DNA from: Globodera rostochiensis
Lineage: Eukaryota; Nematoda; Chromadorea; Rhabditida; Heteroderidae
Assembly: GCA_018350325.1 (NCBI GenBank)
Contig: JAEVLN010000005.1
Coordinates: 3,544,142-3,608,141 of the forward strand
Reading direction: 5' to 3'
Length of the DNA stretch: 64,000 nucleotides
Shown here piece after piece: positions 12,059 through 22,630 of the stretch (the stretch's first letter is position 1; each line of letters begins with the position of its first letter). The notes under the pieces are model-generated. The model made no database searches. It was not told the origin of the DNA and worked only from the letters and a program-made list of their open reading frames with translations. Position numbers and translations under genes: made by a program.

Positions 12059-12754
12059 ATGGTCCTTGAACAGGTAAAAAATAGAGTAGGCCGGGACCGG
12101 GATTTTAGGTAAAACCGGGATCGGGATTGAAAAAATTAAAAAACCGGGATTTTATGAGTGGGAAAATTAATCAAATCCCGGTCCAAAAACCCGGGACTAA
12201 TGATCAAAAACAAAGATTTGAAATTTTGAAAAAAACCGGGATTTTATAAGGGGTAAATCCAGTCCCAAAATTGGAGACTTCAGTACCAGTCCCGGTCCCG
12301 GCCTGCTCTAGTAAAAAATAATGAAAAAGCGAAAAATACAATTTTAATAAGCATTCCAGTTCCTTGCTGCAATCGTTGGTGCCGTTGCAGGGGCAGCTAC
12401 GACGGAGGTGTTGGATTCGGAGGTGAAGGGCTTCGACGCAAAGAAGACGGGCAAGGCTGTCGGAAATATCATTGAAGCGGTCGTGGAAATGGTACGCTTT
12501 CTTGATTGGACTAAAACCCCTCAGGGGACGCCAATTTTGTTTGCTATTTTCTTGCTTTTAAAATTGTGGGTGGAACAAAAATCTGCGTTTATTTTGCTTG
12601 TTTTGTTTATGGTTCTGGTGCGTTTCACGTGTCCCACATCATCTTTTACGCGTCCTATGAATATTTTGCGAAGTTTTGATAACCAAACAAACAGGATAAG
12701 TTGATTGCAGGATTTAAACTTCTAATTCCCTCCATAAGCAAGGGGGATCGTTAG
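12059..12754 (+). CDS. Small three-exon gene, 68-residue Ala/Gly/Val-rich protein
   Basis: Exons 12059-12073 (MVLEQ), 12360-12491 and 12695-12754 join in phase 0 with consensus splice sites (CAG|gtaaaa, ttccag|TTC; ATG|gtacgc, aaacag|GAT) to give a 68-residue protein: MVLEQFLAAIVGAVAGAATT, an acidic/basic middle (SEVKGFDAKKTGKAVGNIIE), then an amphipathic tail ending SKGDR. The N-terminal third could be a signal peptide or a membrane-active helix. Not recognised. Support for the model: removing the MITE at 12082-12310 and one target copy leaves a first intron of 49 bp, the size of other introns here. A GA-rich relative may lie at 62.1 kb. Confidence 0.5.
12082..12310. mobile_element. hAT-like MITE inserted on a 5' splice site
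   Basis: The ends TAGAGTAGGCCGGGACCGGG and CCCGGTCCCGGCCTGCTCTA are inverted; both flanks are GTAAAAAA (12074-12081, 12311-12318), which is the 5' splice site of the small gene's first intron. The interior is CCGGGAC/CGGGATT words. 229 bp. Confidence 0.85.
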
Positions 12755-12850
12755 GCTTAGGCCTAAGCCACCCTGGCTTGGGGTTTATTAAGCTTAGGCC
12801 TAAGCCTAACGAACCCCAAGCCAGGGTGGCTTAGGCCTAAGCCTAACAAT
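12751..12850. repeat. Palindromic TTAGGC/GCCTAA-containing repeat
   Basis: GTTAGGCTTAGGCCTAAGCC, ACCCTGGCTTGGGG and their complements alternate over 100 bp. A shorter version is at 77-125. Two adjacent TTAGGC units match the nematode telomere word, but the palindromic layout suggests a transposon end rather than telomere. Confidence 0.5.
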
Positions 12851-13249
12851 AACGGACACTGTCACTGGAACACAAATCACAATGTTAATATTTATGGGCG
12901 TGTAAACTGCAATAGAGCCAAGTTGTGCACGGTCGGTTATTTTCAAATTTTAAGGCGCTCAAAGATGATTGAGTGAGGTGACTGAATGAAGGCGCGGCAC
13001 GGCAACCAATCAATGTCGGCTAAATGATGTTTTGTTCCGGACGATTTATCCACTTTGTTCGATGATCTATGAGGGGTGTCGGTTCCTGGGTATCCGAACC
13101 AAATTGAACATATGTCCAAATCCCTGTTCTAAGGGTTCTTTCCAGTTTGAAACCAACAACACCCCACCCCCCCCCCCCAATCATATATTTCCATCATATT
13201 GATGTTTCAGTTTTTCATGAAGTAAAGGTTGCGGTCGCTCACTTTTGAA

Positions 13250-13346
13250 TAGAGTTCGTCGGAATCGGGTCCCGGTCGGGATTGTCCCGGTTTTTGGAAT
13301 CTGGGTCCTGGTTTTTACCAGAAATCCCAATCACGACCAACTCTAC
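13250..13346. mobile_element. Tiny hAT-like MITE (97 bp)
   Basis: TAGAGTTCGTCGG at left and CGACCAACTCTA at right are imperfect inverted ends; flanks CTTTTGAA/CTTTTGGT match 6 of 8. Interior of GGGTCCCGG words. Confidence 0.6.
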
Positions 13347-14429
13347 TTTTGGTATTTCGAGCCCGTCCTGGATCCTGGTTCAGGTCCAAGTCCGGGCTTC
13401 TAGTTGTAAGCATGGTTTTCTCGAGTTTTCTCTAAAAATCAGAAACCAGAATTCTGGTGCCACTTAAAAAAAACCAGAATTCTGATGACCTAAACGACCA
13501 TATTTTGCCGTAAAAATTCATCAAAAAATGGTTATCGGCAACGCCGACTCCAGACGGGACCCACCAAAAACATAATCCAAGGCTAGATACGGCCCCGGTC
13601 TCGGGTAAAACACAAAAATTTACCCCTAAAATTCTTAAGAAAAATGCAATAAAAAAAAATAAATCGACTTTTTTAGCCTGCCCCCGAGCCCGAAATTTTT
13701 TTCTGGCTACGGCACTTGGTGGCTCTACAAAAAACTATAATTTCTAAAATTTCTTACAAATTAGCTTCATATTTGATTTTTGCTTGCCCATTAAACGAGT
13801 TGTTTACCATTAAAACAAGTGAACATTTATGCTGAAATAAATATTTTGAAAGTTTCTGAATTTACAAAAAAAGAAACAGGTGTTTTACCGTCCCCTACTT
13901 TTTTTCAGGCCTTTCATACTATAGTAGATCCTTTGCCAGATCCACGACCTGGGGATTCAGCAGATGGTCGACGACCTTTTTTTCTGGATCTGGAAATTGT
14001 CCAGAAAATCCTGATCCAGACCTTCGTGAAATCCAGATTAAGGATTTTTCAAAATAGTTCTGACGAATGGGAAGGATGGAAACGCCATCTAAGAAATCAA
14101 ATTATAGGTAATGACAAAATTTGCTTTGATTGAAGATTTTCTCTAATTCATTTTGTCTGATATCATAGCCGATCTAATGAAACGCACATATGACGCGAGG
14201 CGGCACATGATTTTGATACGATTTAATTGAACAGAAATTTTGAATACAATATAATATTGTATCATAGGATCATATCGGAAATATGACACCATTGAAATAG
14301 GCCCCTGATAGTGAGGCACTACTGATTATCATCAATAAATCCTTCAAATCTAATAAAATGTATATTTATTTTCAAAATAAATTTTAAACAAAGAAAAAGA
14401 TTTTAAATTTATGTCAAAAAAATTAAAAT
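13347..14429. other. No gene seen
   Basis: An open frame at 13819-14133 lacks family similarity and codon character; the stretch 13910-13995 has a few imperfect GGATC repeats. A GTTATCGGCAACGCCGAC half-hairpin is at 13530. Confidence 0.35.
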
Positions 14430-15672
14430 CTAAATGCCTAAATCGGTTTTTTTCAAATCAATGACCTCATTCAATACTCTCCGATTTGAGTTTTCAATTT
14501 CCTGAATATTTGCCGCGGCATTCTCTTCCACAGAATGTCCGTCGACAGAATTTGGATGCAATTGGTGTCGTTTAAATTGCCTTTTCCATTTATATAAAGT
14601 GCGTATTCCAATTTTCAAACTTTTGGCAATGTCCCCGTCGCTAATTTTAGGATTTTTGTCCTTAATTTCATAATAACGTTTCATTAATTCATTTTGTTCA
14701 CTGTGGGTGTTTTGATGGTTTGGTGCTGTAAAAGAATTTTAATTAATTAAAATAAATAATAAAATTAGTCTTGAAATACTCACTGGTTTGGCCAAGTTTT
14801 TGTTTCCAATTGGAAATTGTTCTATTAGTGATGCCCAATTCTTTTGCGACAATTTTATCAATTTCGTGATGATAAGAGTTTTTGATTCCGGTCCGCTTTA
14901 ACTCGGCTTTCATTTGATCAAATTTCTCTATCAAATTTTTTCGCTCATTTTTTGTTTTTTTTTGACTTAGGCCAATTTCTTTTTTCCATTTATACATTTT
15001 TTTGCGATTGACTTTTAAATGTTTAGCAATTCTATTCTCAATTTGAACCCATTCTTTTGCCGAATATTTTTTTTTTTGCTTAAATTCTTCTTTCATTGCA
15101 TGGAATTTGTCAATAATTTTACGTTTCCGCTCATCTTCAGCAACATTTTCGATTGTCTTGGTTTTATCAGAGTGATCAGACTCTGTGAGAGGATGATTCT
15201 GATCAGTTGAATTGGACTCAATTTGTCCAGAGTGATCAGACTCTGTGAGAAGAGGATTCTGATCAGTTGAATTGGACTCAATTTGTCCAAAGTGATCAGA
15301 CTCTGTGAGAGGATGATTCTGATCAGTTGAATTGGGTTCAATTTGTCCAAGCTGATCAGTTGAATTGGGTTCAATTTGTCCAAGCTGATCAGTTGAATTG
15401 GGTTCAATTTGTCCAAGCTGATCAGTTGAATTGGGTTCAATTTGTCCAATTTGGGTGTTCTGTCGGTCGATTTGGTGATGGACATTTTGTCTAAAGTTTT
15501 TTGGCGTTGGCGTTTTCAAATCTTCGGCTTCATCTTTGTCCCACCATTCATCTACGAATAATTCGTCAAATGTTTGGAGTGGCAATTCTTCCAATTCCTC
15601 CAATTGTACGGATTCGGCTTTGTCGAGCGAATTTGTTGCAAAAAATAAGACCAAAATCCAAAACTCTTCCAT
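14430..15672 (-). CDS. Secreted repeat/triple-HTH family protein A
   Basis: Exons 15672-14784 and 14725-14430 (58-bp intron, donor CCA|gtgagt, phase 1) encode 394 residues. Order: signal peptide (MEEFWILVLFFATNSLDKAES, cleavage probably after the Ser-Leu-Asp region), an acidic segment with DEWWDKDEAED, VHHQIDRQNTQIGQ, then six repeat units: four IEPNSTDQ and two IESNSTDQ, the later ones separated by 10-residue TESDHS spacers. HTH-like domain 1 ends KMYKWKKEIG, domain 2 ends TISNWKQKLGQ; exon 2 adds domain 3 (IAKSLKIGIRTLYKWKRQF). The fold assignment is inference from the helix pattern and terminal Trp. The family is not one I can name; a secreted host-directed or gland protein is plausible. 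Confidence 0.8.
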
Positions 15673-15703
15673 TTTATTTGGGCTAAAAACAACTTCGGAA
15701 TTT
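15673..15703 (-). promoter_or_regulatory. Conserved 5' leader box of the family (gene A)
   Basis: Directly upstream of ATG on the minus strand: AATTCCGAAGTTGTTTTTAG then CCCAAATAAA. The same box (AATTCAGAGGTTATTTT...CCAAATA) precedes seven other members. Confidence 0.6.
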
Positions 15704-16335
15704 ATATTTTAATTTTATAATTTAAATGGAAAATTCAATTGCAAAAATTTGTCAATTATTTTTGTGTTTAAAGGTTTATTATTTTGGGGGCTTCCTGTGC
15801 TAATTTCTCGCAAAAATATTTTTAAATTTAAAGAATAATAAATATTCACAAAATGAAATAAAATAAATAAAATGGAGAATTTTTTAGCCCAAATAAATTG
15901 GAGTCACTCAGAAAATCAATAAGGGCGATCATTTCCAAATTTCTGCCAACCCTAAAATTATTGATCACAAATGGAGGAAATTGTGACAATTTTGCATTAA
16001 AGACCGGAAGAAATGTTCTTAAAAACTGAAATATTAACATATTAAAAGTGATAAAACCCTCAAAATGTGTGCTAAATATGCTAATAACTAAGGACCGGAT
16101 TTATATGTTTTTTACAAATAGGCCTATGAGAGGGCCCGGAGTTGGCCAAAATAGGTTGACATTGTGTTTTTTAAGTTTGTTTTGATAACGTAATGAATTT
16201 TGGAGTGGAATTTGCCAAATTATTCAACTTTAGTGGGAGGGCCCGGATTCCTAAATTCAAATCACACAATATGACTTTTTTGCAATTAGAAAAACTGGTC
16301 AGAAATACAGGTTTTTTGAGAATTCTGCTTCATTT
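15704..16335. other. 5' flank of gene A, no gene
   Basis: 15725-15905 is shared with 21321-21500 next to a family pseudogene, so this flank travelled with gene copies. 16025-16090 resembles 16770-16860 (AACTGAAATATTAACATATT words), an unidentified dispersed repeat. Confidence 0.5.
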
Positions 16336-16505
16336 ACCCTGTAGTGCTCGGCACGATACGATATTTCGATAAAAATATCGCGATATATCGCGATATTGAT
16401 ATCGAAATATCGTATCGGGAAAAAACTATAAATTCGATATTTTTCGATACCGATATTTTATCGAAATATCGTATCGAAAAGTTAAAATATCGCGATATTT
16501 AACGT
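16336..16505. mobile_element. MITE remnant filled with ATATCGCGATAT words
   Basis: The left end TAGTGCTCGGCACGATACG resembles hAT-type ends; the interior is almost entirely ATCGATATTT/CGAAATATCG palindromes. No matching right end, so truncated. Confidence 0.55.
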
Positions 16506-16561
16506 GGACTTGGAAATCCAAAATGCACCCCTAAGAATGGGATTTTAAGCGTAAAAGCGCA

Positions 16562-16690
16562 GTTTGTTTGTGGTGTAGTGGTGAGTTGTTGGTACAGTTT
16601 AAGCGTGAGTGGGGTGGGGTTCAATTCCCCGACTATGTAAAATTTTCCTGACTTTCTCGGAACATTTACGGTGATGTAAACAATTCAACT
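16562..16690 (+). mobile_element. tRNA-derived SINE
   Basis: A box TGGTGTAGTGGTGAGT and B box GGGTTCAATTCCCC as in tRNA-Asp-like heads, followed by a shared tail (GTAAAATTTTCCTGACTTTC, AACATTTACGGTG). Related copies at 24.59 and 36.89 kb. Confidence 0.65.
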
Positions 16691-17767
16691 TTTAACTTTT
16701 TTCAATTTTTTGAATTTAAATTTTAGATGACAATTCACAATTTTCATTTCTTTTTTTGGTTAAGAAATGTGCTTAAAAACTGAAATATTAACATATTAAA
16801 AGTGATATACCCCTCAAAATATGTGTTAATATGCTAATAACTAGGGCCGCTAATTATATTGACAAAAAATCTCGGAATATTGCCATAAAAATGGATGAAA
16901 AATTGTAAAATATGGAATATGGATAAAAATCGCGAAATATGAAAAATATGGATTATAAAATGGGCTCTAGAAGCTCCAACTAAAGCTAAAAATACTATTT
17001 ATGGCATTTAGAAGCCGTTTCAAATGCGAAAAAAATATGGATTTCCATGTAATTAGCGGCCCTACTAATAACTAACTATAAGGATCGGATTTACCGTATA
17101 CACTCTTTTAATCCCACCGTTGGGATTATTTTTCACCCTACTCAGAGAGGGTGAGGATTATTTTGGCGATATGTTTCATATGTTTAAATTGTTGTGATTT
17201 GTGCGATTATTAAATGTCATCTAGTATTTAAAGGTTATCGACTGATCGGAAGATCACTTCTGCTCTCACCATTTGTTATTATTATTCATACGTTTATGGG
17301 CCGGACTCGAACATGATATTTTATTCAATTTAAACTCAAAAATTCTTGTTTTCTCCTCACATTCAAAACCTGTTCATACTTCAAATGTTCATCCGTAAAG
17401 CTTCTAATTGTTAAAAAAGACGAATTCATACAGACGCCATCATTACCAAACCTGTTGGAACAATTAATTGGTAATCTTCAAATTGATTTGGAAATGGAAA
17501 ATACCGAAAAAAGGCCAACAAATATTTAACTGAACCCGAATTGGACATTGGCTAAGGACGAATAGAGTTTCGGAAGAAAGATGACGCGGCCAAATTTTGC
17601 AGAGCTTAAGCAACAAAAATCACACATTCCAAAATCAAATCGAAAGTGCAATTGAAAAAGTGAAGACGATTCGTAAATTGATTTTATTCAAGTCAATATT
17701 AAAAATTTTTAAAACTTACGAGACATAACTAGGAGTCTAACATTTGGCGATTTGAATTTGTGGCCCC
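16691..17767. other. No gene; diverged repeats
   Basis: Contains ATATGGA/ATTTTTCATA words around 16850-17050 and a GGGATTATTTTTCACCC palindrome near 17120. From about 17300 it is the left copy of a direct duplication. Confidence 0.4.
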
Positions 17768-17861
17768 TAGGCAGGCTCGAGAGTCTTGGTCTAGAGTCTT
17801 GGTGTCATTTCTCGGTTTCGTCTCTCGAGTCTCGGTAAATTTCAAGTCTCGAGCATCCCTA
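17768..17861. mobile_element. hAT-like MITE, CTCGAG type, exact target duplication
   Basis: The ends TAGGCAGGCTCGAGAGTC and GTCTCGAGCATCCCTA are inverted; both flanks are GTGGCCCC. 94 bp of CTCGAGTCTCGG words. Confidence 0.8.
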
Positions 17862-18186
17862 GTGGCCCCAAAAACAAAATGGATGCAAGAAGTTCAGCAG
17901 AAGCAAAAATGTCGTTTTGCTTCAAGGCAAATTTAAATTTTAAAAATATTTCTTAGCTATTCATAATCGATTATAAGAAAGTATTGATTTGAGTGAGAGA
18001 ATTATTAAAGAATATTATTTATATAAATGCACATTTCAATTGTGGGCTGTCATTTATTACTTTCTATTTTTTAATTTAGTAATTTCTTTAAAATTTTTGA
18101 TTTAAAATTTAAGAAATTTTTAGAGAAATTCTTTAACGCAAAAATAATTGACAAAATTTTCTTATCGAATTTTGCATTTAAATTGG

Positions 18187-18217
18187 AAATTCAGAAGTTA
18201 TTTTTAGCCCAAATATA
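18187..18217 (+). promoter_or_regulatory. Conserved 5' leader box (gene B)
   Basis: AAATTCAGAAGTTATTTTTA then GCCCAAATATA abuts the ATG, matching the box of the other family genes. Confidence 0.6.
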
Positions 18218-20023
18218 ATGAAAAAGTTTTGGGGTTTAATTTTGGTGTCATTATTCGCAACAATTTCACTGGATAAAGCCGAATCCGTACAATTATTTGA
18301 TGAAATATTCGGAGAAGGATGGTGGGACAATGACAAAGCCAAAGAATGGGATAAATTAACGCTTGAACAAAATTTCCATCACCAAATCGACCAGCAGAAC
18401 ACCCAAATTGGACAAATTGAACCCAATTCAACTGATCAGCTTGGACAAATTGAACCCAATTCAACTGATCAGCTTGGACAAATTGAACCCAATTCAACTG
18501 ATCAGCTTGGACAAATTGAACCCAATTCAACTGATCAGCTTGGACAAATTGAACCCAATTCAACTGATCAGCTTGGACAAATTGAACCCAATTCAACTGA
18601 TCAGCTTGGACAAATTGAACCCAATTCAACTGATCAGCTTGGACAAATTGAACCCAATTCAACTGATCAGCTTGGACAAATTGAACCCAATTCAACTGAT
18701 CAGCTTGGACAAATTGAGCCCAATTCAACTGATCAGCTTGGACAAATTGAACCCAATTCAACTGATCAGCTTGGACAAATTGGACCCAATTCAACTGATC
18801 AGCTTGGACAAATTGAACCCAATTCAACTGATCAGAATCCTCCTCTCACAGAGTCTGATCACTCTGATAATACCAAAAATGGTGAAGAACAGAGCGAAAA
18901 TATTGCTAAAGATGAGCAAAAACGTAAAATTATCGACAAATTCCACGCAATTAAAGAAGAATTTAAGCAAAAAGGAAAATATTCAAAAAAAGAATGGGTT
19001 CAAATTGAGGTGAAAATTGCTAATCATTTGAAAGTCAGTCGCTCAAAAATATATAAATGGAAAAATGGATTTGGCTTAAGCCGGAAAAATCCAAAAGAAG
19101 AACGTAAACATTTAATAGAAAAATTTGATCAAATGAAAGCTGAGTTAAAGCGGGCCGGATTCAAAAATTCATATAAAAATGAAATAAATAAATCTGTTGC
19201 AAACGCGTTGGGCCTCAATTTTACAACAATTTACAATTGGAAACGTGAACTTGGCCAATCTGGTTGGGTTTTATTCTTAAATATTTACTTAAAAGCTATA
19301 AAAAATATGAGCTAAATCAAATAAACTAAAAATGTACATTTTTGAATTTTTTGCTCTTTTAGTGACAAATTACTCGAACAATGAAAAGTTTGAAATTGTG
19401 AAAAAGTTAATGCAAATAAAAAGTGACAATTCCGGTAAGGACAAAAAATCATGCAAAGAAATTGCTGAAAGATTTGGTGTAAATGTTGGGACAATAAAAC
19501 AATGGAAAAAAGAATTTGGCTTAAGTCGAAGAAAGCCAAAAAATGATCGAAAAAATTTAATAGAAAAATTTGATCAAATGAAAGCTGAGTTAAAGCGGGC
19601 CGGATTCAAAAACTCTTATAAGCACAAAATTGATGAAACTGTCGCAAAAGAATTGGGCATAACTAATAGAACAATTTACAATTGGAAGAGGGAACTTGGC
19701 CAAACCAGTGAGTATTATTGTACAAACCCAATTTTATTAATTTGTTTATATTAATTAATTAAAATTCATTTACAGAACCACAACATAACCATAACGAACA
19801 AAAGCAATTGATGAAACGTTATTATGAAATTAAAGACAAAAACCCTAAAATTAGAGACGGGGACATTGCCAAAATGCTGAAAATTGGAACGCGCACTTTG
19901 ATTAGACGGAAAAAGCAATTTAAACGACAATTGCAACCAAATTCTGTCGATGGACTTTCTGTGGAAGAAAATGCCGCGGCAAATGTTCAGGAAATTGAAA
20001 ACTCAAATTCGGGAAATATTTAA
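18218..20023 (+). CDS. Secreted repeat/HTH family protein B, domain-expanded (five HTH units)
   Basis: Exons 18218-19262, 19363-19707 and 19776-20023 stay in frame for 545 residues. Exon 1: signal peptide (MKKFWGLILVSLFATISLDK), acidic WWDNDKAKEW segment, 13 tandem LGQIEPNSTDQ units (33 bp each, one with IGPNSTDQ) and HTH-like domains 1 and 2. Exon 2 repeats a diverged domain 1 (GVNVGTIKQWKKEFGLS) and a close copy of domain 2; exon 3 has domain 3. The first donor is weak (TCTG|gttggg); if unspliced, translation stops after GWVLFLN... at 19315, giving 365 residues. The longest repeat array of the cluster. The repeat DNA is open in all three forward frames and in antisense because the 33-bp unit has no stops. 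Confidence 0.75.
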
Positions 20024-20099
20024 ATTAAGGTTGGACGGACAGGGACTTGTGGGGAAAACCGGGACCGGTTCCGGGACCAACCGGACTTTTCAAAGAAAA

Positions 20100-21033
20100 A
20101 ATTTTTCTTTGGAACGCACCCCCATCTAAAAATTGTTTTAGTTTAAATTCTGAAAATTTTATTTTTTGAAGAAATAGTGTGCTAAAAAGAGAGAGTCAGG
20201 CGGCTAGAGTAATTTGGACATGAACGCACCCCATCTAAAAATTGTTTTAGTTTAATTTCTGAAATTTTATTTTTTGAAGAAATAGTGTGCTAAGACGGCA
20301 AGAGTAATTTGGACCTGAATGCACCCCATCTAAAAATTGTTTTAGTTTAATTTCTGAAAATTTTATTTTTTGAAGAAATAGTGTGCTAAGACGGCGAAGT
20401 AATTTGGTCATGAACGCACCCCATCTAAAAACTGTTTTAGTTTAATTTCTGAAAATTTTATTTTTTGAAGAAATACTGTGCTAAAAAGAGAGAGTCAGGC
20501 GGCTAGAGTAATTTGGACATGAACGTACCCCATCTAAAAATTGTTTTAGTTTAATTTCTGAAAATTTTATTTTTTGAAGAAATAGTGTGCTAAGACGGCT
20601 AGAGTAATTGGACATGAACGCACCCCATCTAAAAATTGTTTTAGTTTAATTTCTGAAAATTTTATTTTTTTGAAGAAATAGTGTGTAAAAAGAGGGAGTC
20701 AGACGGCGAGAGTAATTTGGACCTGAATGCACCCCATCTAAAAATTGTTTTAGTTTAATTTCTGAAAATTTTATTTTTTGAAGAAATAGTGTGTAAAAAG
20801 AGGGAGTCAGACGGCGAGAGTAATTTGGACCTGAATGCACCCCATCTAAAAATTGTTTTAGTTTAATTTCTGAAAATTTTATTTTTTGAAGAAATAGTGT
20901 GGTAAAAAGAGAGAGTCAGGCGGCGAGAGTAATTGGGCATGAACGCACCCCATCTAAAAATTGTTTTAGTTTAATTTCTGAAAATTTTATTTTTTGAAGA
21001 AATAGTGTGCTAAAAAGAGAGAGTCAGGCGGCG
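20100..21033 (+). repeat. Tandem array, nine units of 92-110 bp
   Basis: Each unit has CACCCCATCTAAAAATTGTT, TTAGTTTAATTTCTGAAAA, TTTTTTGAAGAAATAGTGTG, a variable AGAGAGAGTCAGGCGGC stretch and GAGTAATTTGGACATGAA. CATCTAAAAA recurs at about 20124, 20228, 20328, 20420, 20530, 20626, 20735, 20842 and 20950. It stops exactly where a family gene fragment begins. Confidence 0.9.
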
Positions 21034-21326
21034 TGATGATCAGACTCTCTGCGAGGATGATTCTGATCAGTTGCATTGGGTTCAATTTGTCCAAGCTGAT
21101 CAGTTGAATTGGGTTCAATTTGTCCAAGCTGATCAGTTGAATTGGGTTCAATTTGTCCAAGCTGATCAGTTGAATTGGGTTCAATTTGTCCAGAGTGATC
21201 AGACTCTGTGAAAGGAGGATTCTGATCAGTTGAATTGGGTTCAATTTGTCCAATTTGGGTGTTCTGCCGGTCGATTTGGTGATGGGCATTTTGTCCAAAG
21301 TTTGTGGCGCCGGCGTTTTAAATACA
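21034..21326 (-). pseudogene. Family gene fragment (repeat array only)
   Basis: On the minus strand: the VHHQIDRQNTQIG region followed by five repeat units (one N-A-T-D-Q variant) and TESDH spacers. Signal peptide, HTH domains and exon 2 are absent; a deletion near 21310 breaks the frame. Flank 21321-21500 matches the 5' flank of gene A. Confidence 0.8.
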
Positions 21327-22174
21327 AAATTCAATAGTAAAAATTTGTCAATTATTTTTTGTGTTAAAAGGTTTATTATTTTGGTGGGCGTCCTTGCGCT
21401 AATTTCTTGCAAAAATATTTTTAAATTTAAAGGATAATAAATATTCACAAAATGTAATAAAATAAATAAAATGGAGAATTTTTTAGCCCAAATAAATTGG
21501 AGTCACCAGTAAATCAATAAATTTTTTTATACATATTTCGTCCATATTTTGTAATTTTTGTCCATATATGGACCATTTAGTCCATATTTTACAATTTTCA
21601 TCTATATTTTATGGTCATATTTCGAGATTTTTTTATTCATATAATTTGTAGCCCTTTATTAATTAGCAATTATGAACATAAATGGATTGATTCATTCAAA
21701 ATTGGGCGGGACTTAGAACATGAAATTTTATTCAATTTAAACTCAAAAATTCTTGTTTTCTCCTCACATTCAAAACCTGTTCATACTTCAAATGTTCATC
21801 CGTAAAGCTTCTAATTGTTAAAAAAGACGAATTCATACAGACGCCATCATTACCAAACCTGTTGGAACAATTAATTGGTAATCTTCAAATTGATTTGGAA
21901 ATGGAAAATACCGAAAAAAGGCCAACAAATATTTAACTGAACCCGAATTGGACATTGGCTAAGGACGAATAGAGTTTCGGAAGAAAGATGACGCGGCCAA
22001 ATTTTGCAGAGCTTAAGCAACAAAAATCACACATTCCAAAATCAAATCGAAAGTGCAATTGAAAAAGTGAAGACGATTCGTAAATTGATTTTATTCAAGT
22101 CAATATTAAAAATTTTTAAAACTTACGAGACATAACTAGGAGTCTAACATTTGGCGATTTGAATTTGTGGCCCC

Positions 22175-22268
22175 TAGGCAGGCTCGAGAGTCTTGGTCTA
22201 GAGTCTTGGTGTCATTTCTCGGTTTCGTCTCTCGAGTCTCGGTAAATTTCAAGTCTCGAGCATCCCTA
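22175..22268. mobile_element. hAT-like MITE, CTCGAG type (duplicated copy)
   Basis: Same element and GTGGCCCC flanks as 17768-17861. Confidence 0.8.
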
Positions 22269-22603
22269 GTGGCCCCAAAAACAAAATGGATGCAAGAAGT
22301 TCAGCAGAAGCAAAAATGTCGTTTTGCTTCAAGGCAAATTTAAATTATTTAAAAATATTTCTTAGCTATTCATAATCGATTATAAGAAAGTATTGATTTG
22401 AGTGAGAGAATTATTAAAGAATATTATTTATATAAATGTACATTTCAATTGTGGCTGTCATTTATTACTTTATATTTTTTAATTTAGTAAAATTGTAAAA
22501 TTTTTGATTTAAAATTTAAGAAATTTTAGAGAAATTCATTAACGCAAAAATAATTGACAAAATTTTCATATCGAATTTTGCATTTAAATTATAAATTGTA
22601 AAT

Positions 22604-22630
22604 TCAGAAGTTATTTTTAGCCCAAATATA
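22604..22630 (+). promoter_or_regulatory. Conserved 5' leader box (gene C)
   Basis: TTCAGAAGTTATTTTTAG then CCCAAATATA, identical to gene B. Confidence 0.6.

Larger units (their letters stand above)
17300..18217 (+). repeat. Direct duplication, left copy (5' flank of gene B)
   Basis: Near-identical to about 21710-22630 over 900 bp, offset about 4.41 kb, with a few indels. It carries a MITE at 17768-17861 in both copies, so the MITE predates the duplication. Confidence 0.85.
21712..22630 (+). repeat. Direct duplication, right copy (5' flank of gene C)
   Basis: Copy of 17300-18217, ending in the same leader box before the ATG of gene C. Confidence 0.85.

Noticed and set aside
12751..12850. 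Interstitial telomere
   Set aside because: Only two tandem TTAGGC units, and the rest is a palindrome.
13819..14133. 104-codon plus-strand ORF
   Set aside because: No recognised similarity, AT-driven composition, and no splice or promoter support.
18204..18827. 207-residue antisense ORF of NWVQFVQADQL repeats
   Set aside because: Exact antisense shadow of gene B's repeat array, open only because the 33-bp unit lacks stops; similar shadows exist over the arrays of other members.
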